Positions 12,058-22,617 of a stretch of 64,000 bases of DNA are shown here, piece after piece. The stretch comes from Paramecium pentaurelia. Taxonomy: Eukaryota > Ciliophora > Oligohymenophorea > Peniculida > Parameciidae. The notes beneath the pieces were generated by a model. The model was not told the DNA's origin and searched no databases. It saw only the letters and a list, made by a program, of their open reading frames with translations. Where the stretch lies: contig CAJJDO010000155.1 in assembly GCA_905183005.1 (NCBI GenBank), positions 198,748-262,747 of the forward strand, given 5' to 3'. The translations under genes were made by a program, and so were the position numbers. The stretch's first letter is position 1, and each line of letters begins with the position of its first letter.

Positions 12058-12763
12058 ATGAGTACACCAATTAAGATTGTGATGCTTGGAGAGGGTGAGT
12101 CATATTGATTTAATCTTTAGGCAGAGTAGGAAAGACTTGTTTAACTTTGAGATATTGTTAAGATCAATTTAATGAGAATTAAGAATCATCAGTCAATGCC
12201 ACATATTTTGATAAAGTTGTAGACCTTGGAGGTGGTAAAGACATTAAATTGGCAATCTGGGTATTTAAATATTTAATTTCTAAAGGACACTGCCGGTTAA
12301 GAAATATTTCATGCATTGACCACAGTATATTATAGAGATGCATATGGAGCTGTACTTGTTTATGATGTCACTTATAAAGAATCATTTCTTAAAGTACAAC
12401 ATTCAAATCTACTTATAGGTAGAAAAATGGGTAGAAGAGTTAAGACAATTTGGAACTAAAGATATTTCAATTGTTGTTGCAGGAAATAAATGTGACATGA
12501 AAAATTAAATGTAAATTGATAAAAACGAAGTCGAAGAATATTGCAAAAAGATTGGAGCAAAACATTTCTTTACTTCAGCCAAAGCTGGGATTGGAATTAC
12601 TGAATTATTTAGATCTTTAGGCGAAAGTATACATTAAATTAACTTAGGCATCTCAATCAAAGTCTAGGCTTAAGAAAGCAAAGGCAAGAAAAAGAAAGGT
12701 CTCTAAATCAAAGATGTTAAAGACACTAAGAAATCAAACTCAAAAAATGATGGATGTTGTTGA
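12058..12763 (+). CDS. Rab21-like small GTPase
   Basis: Membrane-traffic GTPase, 209 aa after removal of three introns (12095-12120, 12261-12285, 12394-12418). Motifs in order: P-loop GEGRVGKT, switch II WDTAGQEIFHAL, VYYRDAYGAVLVYDVT, NKCD for guanine, TSAKA, and a C-terminal CC for geranylgeranylation. The combination FHAL...YYRDA.GA.LVYDVT...SF.KV..WV.EL matches the Rab21 branch (early endosome/integrin traffic in animals). The switch I Thr lies in VNATYFDK. A Lys-rich hypervariable tail (SKGKKKKG) precedes the cysteines. It begins 24 bp after the stop of the nucleotidyltransferase gene, a very tight head-to-tail spacing without implying an operon. Confidence 0.92.
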
Positions 12764-12816
12764 ATTAACATACGGAATTCTTCATAAATATATATTTTAT
12801 ATTCTATATTATAGAA

Positions 12817-14527
12817 TCAATCTAATCCTTCAGGAATCCCTTCATCATCTCCTTAAATTGTTTTAGGTTAAACTAAATTTTAAGACATCTTTTTTATAGT
12901 ATCAATCTCTAAAAATACTTATTATGCATACATGTATGAGCCTTTCTATTTTTCCTTTGAAATTCTGCATTTGGTTTTTTAATCCCTTTGGTTACATAAC
13001 CTATCATTTTTTGAAATCCTGGAATTTAACCATCTCCCAATTCCCAGATAGGCAATCTACCTTCACTGACTACATCTTCACTTTGATGATAATTATTCAT
13101 TTTGGATGTGGCAACCGAGGGATTCAACGAAGGTAAATAATCTATTAATCCACTTGAGTTTAATTAAGGTATTTGCAAAAATGAATTTTATTATGGATAT
13201 GGTTTTAGATTTAAGATTCCGAAAGAAGGCATTTAAGTAGGAATTTCAGGTTCTGCTATATTTATCATAATAGGATCTTTCTTTTTTGTTTTATGACTAA
13301 TTGTTTTTTTAGTACTTTTCTTTTTCTTTGTATCTTGCATAATTTATTCGAAAGTCTAAGGAACTGCTTTAGGTGGTTCCTTCTATTTAACTAAATTAAC
13401 TTTTTCCTCTTTGCTACTTTATTACATTATATGAACTGTAAGATGCTTTTTTTTTTATTAGTATTCAGGAAGTTTCTCCCAATCATATTAAAATTATCCT
13501 TTCCGTTCCTTTTGAATCTACTCCAATTCCTCTTAAAAATAGCTCTTCAATAATTAATAATTTGGTTATTATTTAAATTCATAACCTCTTACATCTTGCA
13601 TGAACTTTGTGAAACACTATTTTATTAATGAAATAAAATACTCTTGGCAATTTGGCACATAATACCTCTGGTTTGATTGATTTCTTCATATAATGGATTT
13701 TTGCATATTTTAAATCCTTCTATTCAATCTATAGATTCATCCATGGTAGAGTACCACTTGCCAAATATATTAATACATATCCAATACTTTCTAAATCATC
13801 TTTTCTTGATTATTCCATTTCATCATGAGCACTAATGCTAGCATATCTGGCAGTACCAATCAAACCTGCTTTCTTAATATATTAAATGTGATCCCCTTTT
13901 GAATTCTATATTTGTTAAATCTAATTACAATATAGTGTTTTGAAAGTCCAAAATCAATTAGATAAATCACTTTAGGTGATGGGCCTGCTTCAAGTACAAA
14001 ATTATCAGGTTTAATGTCTCTATGCAAAAAGCGACAATTATGGAGGGTTTCAATTCTATCTATCATCTATTAACTATATATTGTATCGTTGACCTACTTG
14101 TATTGCGATCTTTAATGATGTCCCCAAATCAAAATTGCCTCCACATTTTCTTACTACAGATTCTAAATTCTTTCCTAGCATTGTCATTATACAATATGTG
14201 AATCTCTTTTCTTAACCATAAAACTTTATTTAAGGGAAGCCAGTTTTTTTTCTAATATTTATCATCCTACTCTCTACCTCAATTCGATCAATACTTTGAT
14301 TTCCTTCTCCAACATACTATAATCTTCCTCCTCAACTTCTACTTTCATTGCCATCACCTAATCCCCACTTTTCTGATCTATCACTTTATAAACCTACCCG
14401 AAAGAGCCCTCTCCAATTTTCTAACTTATACTGAATCTTCCTTAAATAACATCTCCAATCTAATAATTTTGAAATCCATTACTTTCAATTCTTCATCATC
14501 TTCATCACTTTCGTAATGATGTTTCAT
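12817..14527 (-). CDS. Casein kinase 1 (CK1) family Ser/Thr kinase
   Basis: Protein kinase of the CK1 family. Minus strand, ATG 14527, TGA 12819-12817. Introns: 14460-14482 (23 nt), 14252-14277 (26), 14067-14097 (31), 13906-13928 (23), 13617-13641 (25). Spliced motifs: IGEGSFGQVYKV (Gly loop), MAMKVE (Lys), FLHRDIKPDNFV (catalytic loop, CK1-type), LIDFGLSKHY, GLIGTARYASISAH (CK1 signature in place of APE), RKDDLESIGYVLIYL. The C-terminal ~200 residues are Lys/Gln-rich and disordered. Near 12990 the frame must shift to reach the last exon (SYMYAQQVFLEIDTIKK...EGLD). This needs either an unusually long 41-nt intron or an indel; with the 41-nt intron the model is 513 aa. It is convergent with the Rab gene, the stops being about 54 bp apart. 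Confidence 0.9.
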
Positions 14528-15204
14528 CTGTTTTATTATTAAATATAAAAAATACTTATGACTGATATTCATAGATACAAATATATATTATCATTTATTT
14601 CAATAATGTTTACTTATTCTACTTTTAAATATATCTATTGTATCCAGAAAAATTCAACAAAATCTATGTTAAGATTGTTTTGAAATTCTACTTAATAAAT
14701 AAATAACAAAAAAATACTAAATTGGAAAATAGTTTTTATGATAAAAATTAATTGTTGTTGAAAATAATTAAGACTTTAATTTTTGATAATACAAATATAT
14801 ATAAATAATATATATGATTAAATAATTGAAATTTATTTTAAAACCTTATCGTATTCAATACAATAATGTAGTTTACATTTAATTTTTTTACTTTTTCAAC
14901 TTTATTTTTTTATATTCTATTATGATTTATATATAAATTAAGAACAATGAAATAATTATAGATTGATTGAGTTATTTTTCAATTTATAATTTTTTATTAT
15001 AAATTTATTTAATAGATTTAAGTAGAATAAAAGTAAGAGAATTAATTATTTGATATTAATTCTTTTTTCTAGAAATAATAAACAAAAAATAAGAAAAGAT
15101 TTTATAATTTAATAAGATGAACACAATTATTTTATAATATCCTTTGGATAATTTATAATATACTTATATGTTTACTACTTATAGTAATAATAATATAGTT
15201 TAAT
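14528..15204. other. AT-rich intergenic region
   Basis: Very A/T-rich, with runs of T, A and TA repeats. A short frame from an ATG near 15118 ends at TGA after about 30 codons. No feature recognised. Confidence 0.5.
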
Positions 15205-15560
15205 TCATTATTTGATAATAAATTCATTAATGCCATCTCCTTACTACTTCTGAATTTAAACTAGCTATAAAGTTGACTACTGCATTGCCTTAAACAAGGG
15301 TAATTTCAGCAGCTTGGACACCTTAGGCTAATGCCATTAAAAATTATGAAGCTGCTCTAAATTAATTCCAAGTGTTGGCTTATCTAGATGCAGCGCATTA
15401 AAAAGAAGCATCTTTAATGAAATACCCACCACATTTGTTTAAGTGATTTTTACAAAATATATCACCATATTAACTGATAAAAGATTACTCAGAACATTCT
15501 TTATGATGCCAATCTCGTACTTCTGAAGATTTGCATTAACAATCAGGGGGGCAGCAGCAT
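15205..15560 (+). pseudogene. Relic of an Ala-rich protein gene, unknown family
   Basis: Base composition rises and a plus-strand frame from about 15205 to TGA 15444-15446 reads TSEFKLAIKLTTALPQ, SAAWTPQANAIKNYEAAL and LAYLDAAHQKEASLM, i.e. helical and Ala-rich, unlike its surroundings. There is no start codon and an in-frame TGA lies just upstream. Beyond the stop a second frame (QNILYDANLVLLKICINNQGG) stays protein-like to about 15560. Secreted trichocyst matrix proteins have a similar Ala/Asp-rich helical texture, but this resemblance is weak. Most likely a decayed gene fragment. Confidence 0.35.
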
Positions 15561-16301
15561 TTCAACGGTATTATTTAGCCCCTATTGACTCCTCCTTTTG
15601 GTGGATAAACTAACATAAATTAAGAAATATTAATAATAAATTTAGAGGAAGATCTTCACAACTTTATGATAAAAAAATATTCTATTAGATATATTTTTTT
15701 TTGAAAAATTAATATAAAATGATCATATATTTGTACCAGTGTTAATTTTAATTCAATCATAAATATAATTTTTGATAAAAATATTATATAGAATAATAAA
15801 TCTTAGAAATCAATTTTTTCTTATACTCTTTCCTTCATTTATGCAAAATATTAAACGATAGGATAAAATAAACAATAATTCTTTCAATTAAAATTTGAAA
15901 TTCTCCCAATTTAATCCCACAGTTAAATGAAATTAACCTACATTCCTTCCTATTCAAGTTTCACAACTTTAATTTAAAAATAATGAAAAAAAATAAAATA
16001 ATCAAATTTCTCTCTTTAGTAATCCATGAAAAAATAATTAATTCCACCCTACTTTTATAATTCTTTAATCTAAATTTTGGAACCATATATTGAAAATGAT
16101 AAATTAATTTATTCTATTAAATATCAATTTAAATGAATTGGTCCCATTCCTCTTGTGGAGTTTTTATGCTTGACTTATCAACATATTAGTACACTATTTT
16201 ATGTAACTAAATACTTAAGAGAATATCATAAATAAATAATAAATTATGTTTTTTATAATATTACAAATTTCTTAACATAATAAATATTATTAATATAAAA
16301 T
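15561..16301. other. AT-rich intergenic region
   Basis: No supported reading frame. A/T-rich sequence upstream of the B-box gene, presumably including its promoter. Confidence 0.5.
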
Positions 16302-17116
16302 ATGATTGACAATTAAAAATATATTTGTTAAGAACACAAAATAGAGGCAACTTTGATTTGTTGTATCTCTTAATGGCATTGTGAACCTTTATGCGTTGAA
16401 TGTATACCAAATCACACTATGCAACACAATAAGAATAAAACTTAATCATAAATAAAAAAATATTAGGATGTTGAACAAGAATGCTAATAAAAATTCAATT
16501 AGTTTAATAATGAATTAGAGACTTTAAAAAATCAAATTATTTAAGTTTATATCTAATATTAATTAATTAGGAAATAAATAATCCATATGAGGATGACAAT
16601 TTAAAGAATCTTAAACTATGGAAAGATTAATACCTTTCATTTTTTGAATCATACTTTAATAATTTAATAGCAGATTACAATTTGAAATTAAAATAATTTA
16701 AGTAGAATCAAACTGATTAATTTCAAAAAGTAATTCAAAATATAGAAAAGTTATCAAATCAATATTAAACATTAAAGAGTGAATTGAATATATATACCTT
16801 ATCTAAATAAAAAGAGTTAGATCAGCTTAAAGATAATTTTCAACAAATATAACAATTAAAGATCAAGCAAAATTACTCATTAAATCTTTTTGAGTAATAA
16901 CAAATTAAAAATAAGATAAATGATCTCATTTTAATTGAAGATAATGACTAAAAGGAGTAAATTTAATAAAAGTAAGTTAAGAAGGATTTTGTACCGTAAA
17001 AAAGTACTGTATGTCCCTAATGTGGTACATAAATGACTTATGTAAGTGATTTTAAGAAACACATGGAATGTCCCAAATGCACTAAGATCAAGAGGCCAAA
17101 TACTTTAAAAAAATGA
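16302..17116 (+). CDS. B-box zinc-finger / coiled-coil protein with C-terminal zinc knuckle
   Basis: 262 aa after one 26-nt intron (16545-16570). Residues 9-42 form a B-box-like zinc site: C9-x2-H12-x7-C20-x10-C31-x2-C34-x3-H38-x3-H42. The middle (about 60-215) is a Gln/Lys/Leu-rich coiled coil (QNIEKLSNQYQTLKSEL, KELDQLKDNFQQIQQLK). The C-terminus holds a second metal site, CPQCGTQ...FKKHMECPKC (C-x2-C...H-x2-C-x2-C), then a basic end. B-box plus coiled coil is the TRIM-like core without a RING finger, so the likely role is oligomerisation or scaffolding rather than ubiquitin ligation (inference). TGA is at 17114-17116. Confidence 0.75.
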
Positions 17117-17544
17117 TTAAATACAATAACTACATATATTATTGTTATGTAAACAATATTCGAATTTTTATGTATTTTAATATTTCAAAAAATATTGAAT
17201 TAAATTAGTAAATGTAATCCATTATAGCTGATAAATTTAAATATTAATTTAAAGTAATAATAAAAAAAAGCATTTGCAATAGTTTTTCATTTATTGACAA
17301 TCATCCTTGTATACAGAACTTCTTAATATTATTTCCACACTTAAATTATTCCATAAATAATATTTATTAGTTAATAAAAATTCAACAACAATTGAAATAA
17401 AATATATTTTAAACTTTTAGGCAATAATTTGTAAATCAAAATTTTTCTAAAAAATGATTGTTAACCTTAAGAAATCTAAATCTATATATTTAATACTATT
17501 TATGGGTCGTTACAATTTAAATAATAAATTATTAAGGAAAACCT
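17117..17544. other. AT-rich intergenic region
   Basis: Separates the B-box gene from the coiled-coil gene. An ATG near 17500 opens an out-of-frame reading that ends at TGA; I prefer ATG 17545 for the next gene. Confidence 0.5.
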
Positions 17545-18363
17545 ATGGATTCATTGATAGAAAAATGGAAAAAGACTACCTAAAGTGCTTCTAGATATAG
17601 TGAATAGAAATTAAAAAAAAAAGAAAGAGATTCCTCATCATCCTCAGAAAGCTCTCAAGAATAAAAAATTGTTAATAACATCTATAAGAATTCACCTCAA
17701 ACTCTAAATACTAAGAGTTTAAAATAGTCAATTTAATCCTCAGGCAAGAAAGCAACCTAATAATCTTTACCAAACTCAGGAAATAAGAAGTTTCTCAAAC
17801 CATAAACTTTTTCATAATTACTTGATTTTTTTACATCCTAATTCTAAACCTTATTTAAAAGCAACATATTACAATCATAGTTAAATGATTAGATTAAGAC
17901 TATTTTAGTAGATTATGCTGAAAATTTATAATCTCTAAGTGCATCTGGGTTTACAGGAGCCTAAATTGAAGAATTGCAAAATAAATTGAATCAAGCTGAA
18001 TAACAAATATTTACATTAAGAAATAGCAATGCTAAGGATGATTTTAGCAAAAAAATTATAAATGAATTAGAGGATAAGCTCATGGATAGTGAAAAGCAAA
18101 AAGTCAAATTAAAATAATAAAAAGAGTAAATGCAAATGCAAATTGAGAAAATCTCAGAATCCTTAGGAAAATATTAAATTAATTAAGAACTAATACATTA
18201 GCTGAAATAAGAGAATTTATAATTAAGAAAAAATAATGATGTCTTGGTTACTTAAATTTCTGAATTAAATACTCAAAACAAAGAATAATAAGTATTATGG
18301 AACTAATAAATAGAAGACTTAATTAAAATGATGGATATTTTAAGAAAAACCTAGAGTTCTTGA
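17545..18363 (+). CDS. Coiled-coil protein, 272 aa
   Basis: Single exon from ATG 17545 to TGA 18361-18363. The N-terminal 110 residues are Ser/Lys/Gln-rich and probably disordered (KKKERDSSSSSESSQEQK). From about residue 130 to the end there is an almost continuous coiled coil (IEELQNKLNQAEQQIFTLR, LKQQKEQMQMQIEKISESL, QLKQENLQLRKNNDVLVTQI, QQIEDLIKMMDIL). No catalytic motif. Long coiled coils of this sort are typical of ciliate cytoskeletal and basal-body proteins, but no specific family can be named. It converges with the minus-strand B-box gene; the stops are about 160 bp apart. Confidence 0.7.
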
Positions 18364-18525
18364 ATATTTATATATGAATCAATTTTTAATCTCTTTAAAT
18401 GATATATCAACATTATCTAATCAAATAAATTCATAATCCAATTATTTACATCGTAATCTGCAGTCTATATTTATCTAAAATAAAATTATTTATAATTGTG
18501 AAATATAATAAATTTTAATAAATTC

Positions 18526-20052
18526 TCATCCTATTTTTCTTTTGGTGAAAGAATGATCTTGAGAAAATTACTTTGAAGGTGCTACTACTTATGTTTACTA
18601 TTATAAAGGGTTTTATTATTATTTCACTTATTACTATTTCTATATTACTTTCTATTATTACAATACTTATTATTATTATTATTATAATTATTATAATTAT
18701 AATATTAATTATTATTATTATTATTATTATTATAAGCTGTCCTCGATTTTCAATTCAGTAATTTTTATTTATTTATCCTTTTCTGTGATAATTTGTTATG
18801 TATTTGTATATATCAAATTAAGTATATTTTCTGAAGATTGAGCTTTTAACAGTTAGTCCTTTTAATCAACTATGAATTATAATTCTTGTACAGTTTTTTA
18901 AAGTTTGAAAACTTCATCTTATTTTATTTATAGTAATTTGCATTCTTCTAGGAATGTTTACTTATCTTACTTTTTACAAAATTTAAGCTTTTCTTCCAAA
19001 TTTTTTTGTACTTGATTTAGTTACAATTATAGTTCTTCTTCTTTAGTGGTAATGAATTATAAAAGTAAATCGCCAAACACATATTTAGTATCTTAAACTG
19101 ACAAATTAATTTCAAATTATTATTAAAGACTCTTGATATTTTCAATTTTAGTTTCATATTTCAAATACTATTCTTTCTGCTCAATTTTTAACTAAATTAT
19201 CTAGTCATTAACCAATTTTTAAATATTTTCTTTAATTTTTTGTTTTTCATTAACTAAAAAATTTTATTTTATTTTCTATTCTTTTTTCAATTTATCATAT
19301 TCCTCTAATAAATCATTTTTAAAGTGTTCTACATGAGTAGTCTTGCAACATCTTAAACAATGATAGTCTAAGTCGCTTGATTATAAGCAATTAATGTCTA
19401 TACATATTGAAGATTTAGTTGTGAAATGCTGATTGCAATAGCTGTAAGGAAGTTTTGGCTAAAAAATTGATTCTATTTGAAATGATTGCAATTCAATATC
19501 AATAATTTTATTTTCATTAATATCCTATTACTTGAGATATTCTAATTTTTAATTGAGATCATCAACTAAATCATTAATAATTTTCTTAACTTGTTTTTTT
19601 GTAATTTCTTGTTTCCCTTGTGCTTTTTTATCTGAAAACTTAGCAAAAAATATATAAATATCAAGTTAAGGATTTGAATCTTGCATTAACTATTATGCTT
19701 TAGTTTTATTGATATTTAATTTTTAACTTTATTGATCAACAAAAGTAAAAATACTTTTTTACAAATCAGAAAGCATTTTAATGATCTTTCCTTATATCTC
19801 TTTAATTGATTATTCCACACTTTTTTTTAAGCTCTCATTTTCATCTATATCACTTTACAAAATTTAGATGTATTGATTGTAATTATTAATGGCCATCCCT
19901 CTTAATACAGTATAATTCACCCCTCTATGTTAACACAAACATTTTTAACAGAGGAGTTTATTATTTTTAAGGTCAATACATTACAATTCATTACATATAT
20001 AATTTAGCTCCTCTTTATCATGTCCCTCGATCAAACAAAATTCTTATTTCAT
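18526..20052 (-). CDS. Double B-box / coiled-coil protein with Gln-rich tail
   Basis: Minus strand, single exon, TGA 18528-18526. With ATG 20052 the product is 508 aa; an upstream in-frame ATG at 20136 would add 28 residues. I chose 20052 because the first zinc site follows directly, as in the other B-box proteins here. Residues ~6-45 contain a Cys/His cluster (CLIEGH...YICNELQC...LLCQKCLCQH). Around residue 195 is a second B-box-like cluster (YCNQHFTTKSSICID...HCLRCCKTTHVEH). Coiled coil follows (LKKEQKIKQNFLVNEKQKIK and more). The last ~60 residues are Gln-rich, encoded by TAA/TAG runs. Probably an oligomeric scaffold; partner unknown. Confidence 0.75.
18666..18735. repeat. TTA/TAA triplet tract encoding Gln/Leu runs on the minus strand
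   Basis: About 70 bp of TTA/TTAA repeats. On the minus strand it codes for runs of Gln (TAA) with scattered Leu in the C-terminal tail of the B-box protein. Confidence 0.8.
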
Positions 20053-20139
20053 GATAGAATTTGAGAATAAATAAATTAATTAATTTAGATCATTTTATTG
20101 AACACATTTAAATTGTATAATTCTCTTTCTTTTCATATT

Positions 20140-20566
20140 TACTTTTTAACAATACTTCAATAAGGATTTAATTTAATACTTCTTTCTATTCAATTTATGT
20201 TAAATTACTAATATTTTCTAATTATTTGTACTAATTTTACACTGGACACAATACTATAATGAATACCTTCATCAATTAATTCCAATAATTCCAATAACCA
20301 TAGTTACGGTATTAAGAAGCTAACTTGATAACGATTACATAATAAATCCAATTCAACTTAAATCCTGTTTTAAAAGATTTCCTCTACAAATATATACAGT
20401 AAAATTTATCTAATAACCTTAAGGTCAAAATGAAGAGGATTAAACTTTTGATTATTAGCCTGGAGAAGAAGAACAAAGTTCAAGTTAAGAGTATTATCTT
20501 TAAGAAGAAGATATTTTAATATTAGTTAATTTTCAAAATTTTATTTCTTTATATCAAAATCTTTGA
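20140..20566 (+). CDS. Unassigned ORF with acidic C-terminus (start not found)
   Basis: A plus-strand frame is open through this stretch to TGA 20564-20566. It reads WTQYYNEYLHQLIPII, NDYIINPIQLKSCFKRFPL, then an acidic end QNEEDQTFDYQPGEEEQ and LQEEDILILV. The contrast between an ordered basic part and an acidic tail is unlike random AT-rich sequence. No ATG is visible in this frame and the open reading overlaps the 5' end of the minus-strand B-box gene, so the true start probably lies behind a missed intron. The segment from 20231 on recurs at 21425-21760 in the duplicate. No family recognised. Confidence 0.4.
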
Positions 20567-22617
20567 CCTTAGTTTGTATAGAATAATTTGATTATCTAGA
20601 GTTTGATTTATAAGCATGTTTAAAAACTCGCGATTAAATTTGATATCATAATTGTATATTATCCTCATATTACTATTTTTTACTTAATAATTTATAAACA
20701 TTTGTTATTATTTCTCCTGAATTTACACTACTAAATTACTAAATGATTAGTGCTAAAGACCTAGCAATCTAGATCTTAAAATCTTTAAATTATTATTTTG
20801 ATTAATGGTTAATTGTGGTGATTAGCAGCACAAATCTATAAAAGAAGAATTAAAAAAATTCTTCAGACATATTCAAATTATCAAATATTTAGTTTTCTAA
20901 GGTGAGCAGCTGTTTCTAATTATCTAATCAATTATTCTATATCTACAACTTGAGAATTAGTCTAGAAGAAATTTATCAATTTATCCTCCAATCGATCAGC
21001 TCTATTTCCTATTCCTGGCCATTACAATAGTAATTCTCTTTATTTGAAGATGCGTTATTTTAGAAAAAAATTACAATAATTGTCTTATTTTACTTTAAAT
21101 AATATATTTATCTTGCCATTCATCAGAATCAGAAACAGGAGACAATTTATCCTTACGATATAAAGTATATATCTATAGTTTTCCATTTTTTATTTAAATT
21201 ACCAATTGGGAATTCAGTCAAAGTCTTTTAAAGTTTATCTAGAATATAAAATAAACTCTTAATGCTATATTATTCTTGGAGAATATTAAATTCAATTAAT
21301 CTTTAAAAATTGAGAATTGCAATAGATTCTATTGAATTTGATAAAATGGTTTCCATATCTTAGAGATTAATTTTAAAATTCAATCCTTCTGTCGTTATTT
21401 CTTTATATAAAATATACTCTGTTNCTAATTTTACACTGGACACAATACTATAATGAATACCTTCATCAATTAATTCCAATAATTCCAATAACCATAGTTA
21501 CGGTATTAAGAAGCTAACTTGATAACGATTACATAATAAATCCAATTCAACTTAAATCCTGTTTTAAAAGATTTCCTCTACAAATATATACAGTAAAATT
21601 TATCTAATAACCTTAAGGTCAAAATGAAGAGGATTAAACTTTTGATTATTAGCCTGGAGAAGAAGAACAAAGTTCAAGTTAAGAGTATTATCTTTAAGAA
21701 GAAGATATTTTAATATTAGTTAATTTTCAAAATTTTATTTCTTTATATCAAAATCTTTGACCTTAGTTTGTATAGAATAATTTGATTATCTAGAGTTTGA
21801 TTTATAAGCATGTTTAAAAACTCGCGATTAAATTTGATATCATAATTGTATATTATCCTCATATTACTATTTTTTACTTAATAATTTATAAACATTTGTT
21901 ATTATTTCTCCTGAATTTACACTACTAAATTACTAAATGATTAGTGCTAAAGACCTAGCAATCTAGATCTTAAAATCTTTAAATTATTATTTTGATTAAT
22001 GGTTAATTGTGGTGATTAGCAGCACAAATCTATAAAAGAAGAATTAAAAAAATTCTTCAGACATATTCAAATTATCAAATATTTAGTTTTCTAAGGTGAG
22101 CAGCTGTTTCTAATTATCTAATCAATTATTCTATATCTACAACTTGAGAATTAGTCTAGAAGAAATTTATCAATTTATCCTCCAATCGATCAGCTCTATT
22201 TCCTATTCCTGGCCATTACAATAGTAATTCTCTTTATTTGAAGATGCGTTATTTTAGAAAAAAATTACAATAATTGTCTTATTTTACTTTAAATAATATA
22301 TTTATCTTGCCATTCATCAGAATCAGAAACAGGAGACAATTTATCCTTACGATATAAAGTATATATCTATAGTTTTCCATTTTTTATTTAAATTACCAAT
22401 TGGGAATTCAGTCAAAGTCTTTTAAAGTTTATCTAGAATATAAAATAAACTCTTAATGCTATATTATTCTTGGAGAATATTAAATTCAATTAATCTTTAA
22501 AAATTGAGAATTGCAATAGATTCTATTGAATTTGATAAAATGGTTTCCATATCTTAGAGATTAATTTTAAAATTCAATCCTTCTGTCGTTATTTCTTTAT
22601 ATAAAATATACTCTGTT
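20231..22617. repeat. Direct repeat of 1,193 bp around a single N (20231-21423 and 21425-22617)
   Basis: The block 20231-21423 recurs at 21425-22617 (offset 1,194, N at 21424), identical wherever compared. Same pattern as at 6620: an unmerged contig overlap. It duplicates the acidic ORF and the 3' end of the minus-strand gene that stops at 20881. Confidence 0.9.

Noticed and set aside
15205..15560. Trichocyst matrix protein gene
   Set aside because: Only a general Ala-rich helical texture; no signal peptide and no diagnostic motif. Kept as an unnamed relic.
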